Positions 34,851 to 39,609 of a stretch of 39,609 nucleotides of DNA are shown here, piece after piece. The stretch lies in NCBI GenBank assembly GCA_030648295.1, contig JAUSID010000067.1:1-39609 (forward strand). The letters are read 5' to 3'. Both the position numbers and the translations under genes were made by a program. The notes beneath the pieces were generated by a model. It made no database searches, was not told the origin of the DNA, and saw only the letters and a list, made by a program, of their open reading frames with translations. The stretch is from Opitutaceae bacterium (GTDB lineage Bacteria; Verrucomicrobiota; Verrucomicrobiia; Opitutales; Opitutaceae). Numbering within the stretch: position 1 is the first letter of the stretch; each line of letters begins with the position of its first letter.

Positions 34851-35861
34851 ATGAAGACGACAATCGGTCGGCGGAACTTTCTGAAGAATTCGCTAATAGC
34901 GGGCAGTGCCGCCATGGCATGGCAAAGCCTGGAGGAGAAGGCCCTCGCCGCGGAAACGACGGTGGCGAAGCCGGTGACGCCGGCCGTGCCGCCAGCTGAA
35001 CCGCTTCAGCTACCGAAGGGCAGGATCGGCAAGCTCGAGCTCAGCCGCGTCATTTGTGGCGGCAACTTGATTGGCGGATGGGCCCACAGCCGCGACCTGA
35101 TTTACGTCTCGCCGCTGGTGAAGGCCTATCACACGGACGAGAAAATCTTTGCCACGCTCCAGCTGGCCGAGCGGCGCGGAATCAATGCCGTGCTGACGAA
35201 CCCGTCCTCCGGCCGCGTGATCAACGATTATTGGAATCAGATGGGCAGTGAAATCCGGTGGATCTCCGATTGCGCGACACAGGATATCCGCGATGGCATC
35301 CGGCAGTCGGTCGACCAGGGCGCTCATGCCGTTTATCTCCAGGGCGGCGTCTGCGACCAGATGGCGCGCGACGGCAAGCTGGCCGAGATCGAGAAAGTGC
35401 TCTCGTTCATGAAAAGTCAGAACGTGCCGGGCGGACTCGGTGCCCACTCACTGGATACAGTGAAGAAATGTGTCGCCGCCGGGTTCGAGCCGGACTTCTG
35501 GGTCAAGACGCTGCACCGGGACAACTACTGGTCGGCCACGCCGGAGAAGAACCGCGGTGCCTTCGACGAGGTGAACGGCAGGCGGCCCGAGCACGATCAG
35601 CCGCACGACAACATGTGGTGCAACAACGCGGTGGAGACGATCCGTTACATGGGCGCACTGAAGAAACCGTGGATCGCGTTCAAGACCCTGGCGGCCGGTG
35701 CGATTCACCCGCGCAACGCCTTCCAGTGGTGCTTCGAAAACGGCGCCGACTTCCTGTGCGTGGGCATGTTCGATTTCCAGGTGGTCGAGAACACGGCGAT
35801 CGCCGCGCGGGCCCTGAAGGCCGTGACGGAAAAAGGCCGGCCGCGGGCGTGGATGGCGTGA
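34851..35861 (+). CDS. Tat-exported TIM-barrel protein, aldo/keto-reductase-like, function unknown
   Basis: A 336-residue protein with a clear twin-arginine leader: T-I-G-R-R-N-F-L-K-N, then S-L-I-A-G-S-A-A-M-A-W, cleaved near A-L-A-A. Tat export implies it folds, perhaps with a cofactor, before leaving the cytoplasm. The mature part begins I-G-K-L-E-L-S-R-V-I-C-G-G-N-L-I-G-G-W, as in aldo/keto-reductase-like proteins. It continues as alternating strands and helices (GINAVLTNPSSG, I-R-W-I-S-D-C-A-T-Q-D, GLGAHSLDTVKKC, P-D-F-W-V-K-T-L-H-R-D-N-Y-W, DFLCVGMFDFQVVE). The usual catalytic Asp-Tyr-Lys-His set is not obvious. The start is supported by AAAGGAT about 10 bases upstream and by the Tat motif; a longer frame from 34806 adds 15 residues. 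It follows the GH106 series by 124 bases. Confidence 0.8.
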   Translation: MKTTIGRRNFLKNSLIAGSAAMAWQSLEEKALAAETTVAKPVTPAVPPAEPLQLPKGRIGKLELSRVICGGNLIGGWAHSRDLIYVSPLVKAYHTDEKIFATLQLAERRGINAVLTNPSSGRVINDYWNQMGSEIRWISDCATQDIRDGIRQSVDQGAHAVYLQGGVCDQMARDGKLAEIEKVLSFMKSQNVPGGLGAHSLDTVKKCVAAGFEPDFWVKTLHRDNYWSATPEKNRGAFDEVNGRRPEHDQPHDNMWCNNAVETIRYMGALKKPWIAFKTLAAGAIHPRNAFQWCFENGADFLCVGMFDFQVVENTAIAARALKAVTEKGRPRAWMA

Positions 35862-35867
35862 CCGGAC

Positions 35868-36014
35868 GATTGCGGATTGCGGATTGCGGATTGCGGATTG
35901 CGGATTTTCCCGGAGTGACAACCCGCTCCAGTTGTAGCCCGGTGGTGTGCGGCTATTGCGCGGCGAACTCTAGAACTGCGAGCCATCAGCCCCAATCCGC
36001 AATCCGCAATCCGC
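35868..36014. repeat. Inverted heptamer arrays between convergent genes
   Basis: Five tandem GATTGCG units (35868-35902) face three AATCCGC units (35994-36014), which are the reverse complement of the same array. They can form a stem of about 21 bp with a 90-base loop. Both flanking genes end into this element (stops at 35861 and 36024), which fits a role as a two-way transcription barrier. The role is inferred. Confidence 0.7.
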
Positions 36015-36023
36015 GATTCGAAA

Positions 36024-37052
36024 TTACCCCGCCGGGGCGAAGTCGTTTTCCAGCACGATCCGGTACCGCGCCTTGCCGTCACGCAGGTGTTTGATCGCGT
36101 CATTTACGCGTGAGAGCGGGAATTTTTCGATCACCGGCGCGATCTTGTGACGCGCGCAAAAGGCGACCATCCGCGCCATCGTCGGCGGACTCGCGACCGG
36201 CGATCCCGAGAGCGAACGCTGCTGCATCATCAGCGAAAACGCGCTTACCGGAATCGGCTCGAGCACGGCGCCGACGAGGTGCAGCCGGCCTTTGGGCGCA
36301 AGCGTTCCAATCAGCCCGGCCCAGTCGAGCGTGACGTTCACCGTCACGATCAGGAAATCGAGCTGACCGGCCAGTCGTTGCAGCGCCGCGCTGTCGCGGC
36401 TGTCGACCACGTGATCGGCCCCGAGCCGGTGCAATTCTTCGTGTTTCCGGCGGCTGGAGGTGAACGCCGTCACTTCGCAGCCCCATTTGTCGAGGAATTG
36501 TACCGCCAAGTGTCCCAGCCCACCGACACCCACCACGCCCACGCGGTCAGTCGGCCGAATCCGGTATTGTACGATCGGATTGAATACCGTGGCCCCGCCA
36601 CAGAAGAGCGGGCCGGCGGAGACCGGGTCGACGCCTTCGGGCAGCGGAATTGCCCAGGCCCAGTGGCAGCGCACGCGCTCCGCAAATCCGCCGTGCCGGC
36701 CCACAATGGTGCCCTCCGTGCCGGCGCACAAATTGTGGTCGCCCCCGAGGCATTGGGCGCAGGCCATGCAGCTGCCCGAAAACCAGCCGAGCCCGACTTG
36801 TTCGCCGGGCTTCCGATTTTTCACCGACGCGCCGACGGCGGTCACACGGCCCACGACCTCGTGCCCTGGTACGAGGGGGTAGGCGCTCATGCCCCACTCG
36901 TTGTCGAGCATGGACAGATCCGAGTGGCAGATGCCGCAATAGCTGACGGCGATTTCAATCTGGTCCGCAGGGAGCGGGCCGGGTTCGTATTCGAACGGCT
37001 GCAACGGCGCATGGGCGGCCGCAGCGGCATAAGCCCGGATCTTCGCGCTCAT
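36024..37052 (-). CDS. Zinc-dependent alcohol dehydrogenase (cinnamyl-alcohol/aldehyde reductase group, YahK/Ahr-like)
   Basis: A 342-residue cytoplasmic medium-chain dehydrogenase/reductase. Catalytic zinc ligands are Cys39 and His64 (G-H-E motif) with a further Cys near 151 (L-F-C-G-G-A-T-V). Structural zinc is held by Cys95, 98, 101 and 109 (C-M-A-C-A-Q-C ... C). The cofactor site is G-V-G-G-L-G-H-L-A-V-Q; T-S-S-R-R-K follows the second strand, with basic residues that favour NADPH. It converts aldehydes and alcohols; a detoxifying or sugar-derived lactaldehyde role would fit rhamnose breakdown, but this is speculation. It has no signal peptide, unlike nearly every other gene here. It is convergent with the Tat protein and divergent from the next gene. 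Confidence 0.93.
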   Translation of the reverse strand: MSAKIRAYAAAAAHAPLQPFEYEPGPLPADQIEIAVSYCGICHSDLSMLDNEWGMSAYPLVPGHEVVGRVTAVGASVKNRKPGEQVGLGWFSGSCMACAQCLGGDHNLCAGTEGTIVGRHGGFAERVRCHWAWAIPLPEGVDPVSAGPLFCGGATVFNPIVQYRIRPTDRVGVVGVGGLGHLAVQFLDKWGCEVTAFTSSRRKHEELHRLGADHVVDSRDSAALQRLAGQLDFLIVTVNVTLDWAGLIGTLAPKGRLHLVGAVLEPIPVSAFSLMMQQRSLSGSPVASPPTMARMVAFCARHKIAPVIEKFPLSRVNDAIKHLRDGKARYRIVLENDFAPAG

Positions 37053-37266
37053 CCGGCGAGGATGTTCACCTTGCCGCGCCGGTCAACCGGGCGAAGACAA
37101 TTCCGCTGCAAACATTTACTCCGCCCACCGCCGCGATGTCCGGTGAATCACCGCGTCTTCGCCCTCGAAATTTCCGCCGCCGCCACTCGAATCCGGACGC
37201 GAAATTCCATGTTCAAACGCGGTCCCGCCGTTTGACCACCTCCGGTCAATTCACCACCGTGCGAGC
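37053..37266. other. Divergent intergenic region
   Basis: 214 bases between the starts of the alcohol dehydrogenase and the 219-residue gene. It should hold promoters for both. I see no clear -35/-10 pair and no operator-like palindrome. Confidence 0.4.
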
Positions 37267-37926
37267 GTGTTATCCGACGCTTTCGCCGGTCTGCAGAAGC
37301 TGATGCTTCCTGATCGCTGGCAGGCGCTAGCCGCCGCGCTCGAGGACCGGCGGTATCCGCTCGACGATCTTCTGTTCGACGCCGCGAACCTATTCGCCGG
37401 CGATCGTTTTTCCGGCACGAACCCGCGGCGGCTCGGCCGGCTGGCGGCCGCCTGCGAGCGCGCCTACCGGCGGCTCACGATCGAGGGCTGGCTGCACGAA
37501 GGCGTCCCGCTGCAATATGGCTCGGGCGCGAGCGAATCCGTGCGCGCGCTGGTGGACGAAGGTGCGCGCGCGCGCGAAATCATCGCCGAGATCGAGACCG
37601 CGGGCCGCGGCGATCTCGATCGGCTCCTGACGGAGTGGCGCAGTCTGTTGCGGCAGATTGCCGCCGCCGGGCCGCTGGTCGGCGACGGCGCACCCATGAC
37701 CGGCCGGGATAATTTCATCGCGGAGCGCTGGGACGAGCTTCGCGCGCTCGCGCGTGGCCGGCTCAACGAGGCCCGCGTCGAGTCACTGCCGGACCTGCCG
37801 CCGCTCACGATGGATCAGCGGCGGGTGGTCAATCACAGCGTGCTGCGGAATCCGCGGTCCGCGCCGCCGGGCCGGAACGCGGCGCCCCCTGGCATCCGGA
37901 ATTCATCTCGCAGTGCGGCCGGGTAG
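37267..37926 (+). CDS. Hypothetical helical protein
   Basis: A 219-residue frame starting with GTG. I do not recognise it. There is no signal peptide or membrane segment. Most of it reads as amphipathic helices rich in Arg, Ala, Leu and Glu (R-W-Q-A-L-A-A-A-L-E-D-R, GRLAAACERAYRRLTIEGWL, V-R-A-L-V-D-E-G-A-R-A-R-E-I-I-A-E-I-E). That pattern and the acid/base balance look coding. The last 25 residues (P-R-S-A-P-P-G-R-N-A-A-P-P-G) are low-complexity and run into a repeat-rich gap, so the natural end may have been altered. Codon third positions are G/C rich like the neighbours. Confidence 0.55.
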   Translation: MLSDAFAGLQKLMLPDRWQALAAALEDRRYPLDDLLFDAANLFAGDRFSGTNPRRLGRLAAACERAYRRLTIEGWLHEGVPLQYGSGASESVRALVDEGARAREIIAEIETAGRGDLDRLLTEWRSLLRQIAAAGPLVGDGAPMTGRDNFIAERWDELRALARGRLNEARVESLPDLPPLTMDQRRVVNHSVLRNPRSAPPGRNAAPPGIRNSSRSAAG

Positions 37927-37942
37927 CGAGGGGCAGGCAAAA

Positions 37943-37957
37943 CCCGCCGAAGGCGGG
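37943..37957. repeat. CCCGCC-GAA-GGCGGG hairpin
   Basis: A 6-bp stem and 3-base loop just after the 219-residue gene. It belongs to the same family as 25437, 25462, 28714 and 28750. A second GC hairpin, GCGCC-TCC-GGCGC, lies 25 bases on. Confidence 0.6.
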
Positions 37958-37998
37958 TAAACCGCGGCGGCTTGTGCGCCTCCGGCGCATTTTGCTTT

Positions 37999-38091
37999 TA
38001 GCCCGCATGAACTTGAGAGCTGCGATGGCCGACATCATGGCGAGGACAAAGAAACGCCGAATGACACGCAGACTGTGAATAATGCGGGCTA
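37999..38091. repeat. 93-base element bounded by 10-bp inverted repeats (MITE-like)
   Basis: TAGCCCGCAT (37999-38008) and ATGCGGGCTA (38082-38091) are perfect inverted ends. The interior has a short open frame on each strand and no recognisable gene. No target-site duplication is seen, so mobility is unproven. The right end overlaps the last bases of the next minus-strand gene. Confidence 0.45.
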
Positions 38092-39006
38092 CCGGCCCGG
38101 CAGCCAGCCGAGGATTTCCCGCCGCGCGAGCGGCAGTGCGCCGGGGCCGACGATACCGAGGATCCGCGCCTCGGTTTGCTGCGCGAGAGCAGCCTGGGCG
38201 GCCCGCATCTGATCCGGCGGCAGCTTCTGCGTGCTCAGCTCAAGTCGCCTGAGCGTGAAGTCGTTTTTCGCGCGCCAGAGGTTGAGCGATGCATCGGCCG
38301 GCAGTCCCTGTTGCGCCGCGAACTTCACGAAATTGGCGAAGTCCGGCCCCTCCCCTCGCAGCCACTCGTCAAACAAGGCATCGCCGAGCACCGTGAGTAT
38401 CTGCTCCTGCGTTTGATGCCGGATGCGTTCGCGTTCGAGCAGCGCCGGCGGCGTGAGGTCGAAGGTGAGCGCGAACCGATCCTCGAACGTGTGCTGGAGT
38501 CGGAATACTTTTCGCCGCTGCTCGTCCGTCGCCACCGTGTCCGCAAGCCAGCGTTGCACCGCCTGGCCGGCGTTCGTCTCGCGCAACTCGAGATCCTCGA
38601 GTTCCTCCGGGCTGAGCACAGCCGCGAAGTCGGCGCGCTTTTCACGCTCCAGCAGCGCGAGCTGCCGCAAAAACGCGTTCAGCCCACCGGGAAAACTGCT
38701 GCCCGCCGCGCTGTAATCGGCGGCCGTCTTGTTCCGGATCTCGTCGTAGTCCTTTTTGATCTTCCCGACCCGCGCCGCTTTTTCCGCCGCCGATAACACC
38801 GGCAACCCGGACCGCCTTGTTTCCGCGGGTGGAACATCTTTCCGCCGCGGGGGTTTCACTTCCACGTCTGGCGCTCGCTTGTTCAACGCGGATTTCGCCT
38901 CGGGCGCCGACGACACCGGCGGCGGTGCCAGCCCCGGCCGCCATGTCATCAGCGCGATGACGGCAACGACGATTGCGACCGCGATGCCAATGGCCCGATT
39001 TTTCAC
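38089..39006 (-). CDS. Membrane-anchored helical periplasmic protein, function unknown
   Basis: A 305-residue protein with one N-terminal membrane segment (about 6-22, I-G-I-A-V-A-I-V-V-A-V-I-A-L-M), a Pro/Lys/Arg-rich linker to about 70, and a long helical domain. The domain has charged heptad-like helices (EKAARVGKIKKDYDEI, LLEREKRADFAAVLSPEELE, L-E-R-E-R-I-R-H-Q-T-Q-E-Q-I). Helical periplasmic proteins of this general look include Spy/LTXXQ-type chaperones, but I see no LTxxQ motif and do not claim membership. ATG at 39006 is the only start that keeps the membrane segment near the N-terminus. The stop overlaps the edge of the repeat at 37999-38091. Confidence 0.75.
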   Translation of the reverse strand: MKNRAIGIAVAIVVAVIALMTWRPGLAPPPVSSAPEAKSALNKRAPDVEVKPPRRKDVPPAETRRSGLPVLSAAEKAARVGKIKKDYDEIRNKTAADYSAAGSSFPGGLNAFLRQLALLEREKRADFAAVLSPEELEDLELRETNAGQAVQRWLADTVATDEQRRKVFRLQHTFEDRFALTFDLTPPALLERERIRHQTQEQILTVLGDALFDEWLRGEGPDFANFVKFAAQQGLPADASLNLWRAKNDFTLRRLELSTQKLPPDQMRAAQAALAQQTEARILGIVGPGALPLARREILGWLPGR

Positions 39007-39230
39007 CGCACAAGCAGCGCGTCGCTAGCCGCCGCACGAGTGGATGCGCACGAAAGCGACCCCGGATGCGAACGCCGCAAAAGGATCCGATTCATCGCGG
39101 CGAACCTGTCATGCTGGTTGCCGGCAGGCGATTCCTTATTCGGCCCTCCGCGGCTCCATCCACCGGATCGCGAACCGAGTCATCCAGCCTCGTCACCTCG
39201 GCTGCTACGGCGAGCGGGCGAGGGAATCGG

Positions 39231-39259
39231 CCCTGGGAGCGCGGGCGTCTCGCCCGCAA
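39231..39259 (+). repeat. Dispersed hairpin repeat, copy 3
   Basis: Same sequence as the copies at 18399 and 21771: CCCTGGGAGC then GCGGGCG-TCT-CGCCCGC. It is followed by AATTTTTGGG, so here a T tract comes soon after the stem and a terminator role is possible for transcripts from the left. Confidence 0.7.
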
Positions 39260-39362
39260 TTTTTGGGATGACGGCCCGGATGTCACCGACTCGGAGTAAT
39301 TGCCGGCTCTGCTCTGGTCGGACGAACGGGTCTTCACTGTGATCTGCGGCTGCCCCTCGACG

Positions 39363-39506
39363 GGCCTCTCGACAAGCTCGAGGCCTTTCAGTCGAAATCA
39401 CAGGTGGCCGTGAGCCTGTCGAATCGGCTCGGGGCCTTGAGCCGGTTCGACAGACTCACGGCCATCATGTCCTTCGAGCGAAAGGCCTCGAGCTTGTCGA
39501 GAGGCC
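39363..39506. repeat. Nested inverted repeats (REP/BIME-like cluster)
   Basis: The outer arms 39363-39389 and 39480-39506 are a perfect 27-bp inverted repeat containing the palindromic core CTCGA-CAAGC-TCGAG. The inner arms 39406-39430 and 39439-39463 match at 23 of 25 positions, with an 8-base loop. The whole can fold as one long interrupted stem. Confidence 0.75.
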
Positions 39507-39609
39507 TGCCGAACGGGGAAGCCGCAGCCACTTCCGATCGAAACGATTGCGCTTTCGTTCTCGTGCTCCCGCGACCAGCGCGATGAGGGAACGACAACGA
39601 TTCTCAAAA

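Larger units (their letters stand above)
39007..39609. other. 603-base right end without a recognisable gene
   Basis: From 39007 to 39230 I see nothing recognisable. A copy of the GCGGGCG hairpin repeat stands at 39231-39259 and the nested inverted-repeat cluster at 39363-39506. Short open frames on both strands are translations of these repeats. Confidence 0.6.

Noticed and set aside
35868-36014. Possible CRISPR array
   Set aside because: The units are 7 bases with no spacers and face each other in inverse orientation.
36147-37235. 362-codon plus-strand frame opposite the alcohol dehydrogenase
   Set aside because: The minus-strand frame has all zinc and nucleotide-binding motifs; this one has none.
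39388-39607. Three short open frames on both strands
   Set aside because: They are translations of the nested inverted repeats (A-V-S-L-S-N-R-L and its partners) and carry no independent coding signal.
1-39609. tRNA, rRNA, riboswitch or integrase
   Set aside because: Read for by eye on both strands; none was found. A covariance-model scan could still find small RNAs that I cannot see.

Overview
The window looks like chromosomal DNA of a free-living polysaccharide-degrading Verrucomicrobiota, probably near Opitutaceae. This is an inference. It rests on a Pirellula/Verrucomicrobium-type dehydrogenase/heme-binding protein, two large TonB-dependent receptors (TBDRs) with a CarboxypepD_reg-like N-terminal domain and an 'F-x-V-[ST]-G-E-R-E-G' linker, the absence of any SusD partner, high G+C, and many short palindromic intergenic repeats. 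No tRNA, rRNA, CRISPR array, integrase or intact insertion sequence was found.

Left part (1-9050), mostly minus strand. From right to left there is a C-terminal relic of a TBDR (8751-9050), then a sulfatase, a GH43 glycosidase of visibly lower G+C, and a secreted CBM9-like protein. A plus-strand AraC-type regulator (4303-5130) follows. Divergent from it are the C-terminal half of an AraF-like L-arabinose-binding protein, a secreted (alpha/alpha)6-barrel-type protein, and a sulfatase that runs off the left edge and carries a 2-bp frameshift. Two TTCCGGAA palindromes lie 22 bp apart in the AraC/AraF intergenic gap.

Middle part (9087-21717), plus strand. TBDR 1, a PhoD-like phosphatase, a 1024-residue dehydrogenase/HEAT/cytochrome c protein translationally coupled to a third sulfatase, then TBDR 2.

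Right-middle part (21870-34726), plus strand. Four large secreted GH106-type (alpha-L-rhamnosidase family) enzymes stand in tandem, separated by hairpin-rich repeats. A Tat-exported TIM-barrel-like protein follows (34851-35861).

Right end (36024-39609). A zinc alcohol dehydrogenase (minus), an unrecognised protein (plus), and a membrane-anchored helical protein (minus). Several repeat elements lie between and beyond them, including a nested inverted-repeat cluster at 39363-39506.

Taken together, the genes suggest a locus for taking apart a sulfated, rhamnose-rich and probably arabinose-decorated polysaccharide. TBDRs import fragments, sulfatases strip sulfate, GH106 and GH43 enzymes remove rhamnose and arabinose/xylose, and the AraC protein senses a product. 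The three damaged genes (sulfatase 1, AraF half, TBDR relic) all lie in the left 9 kb, which therefore looks recently rearranged. The substrate assignment is inference from gene content only.
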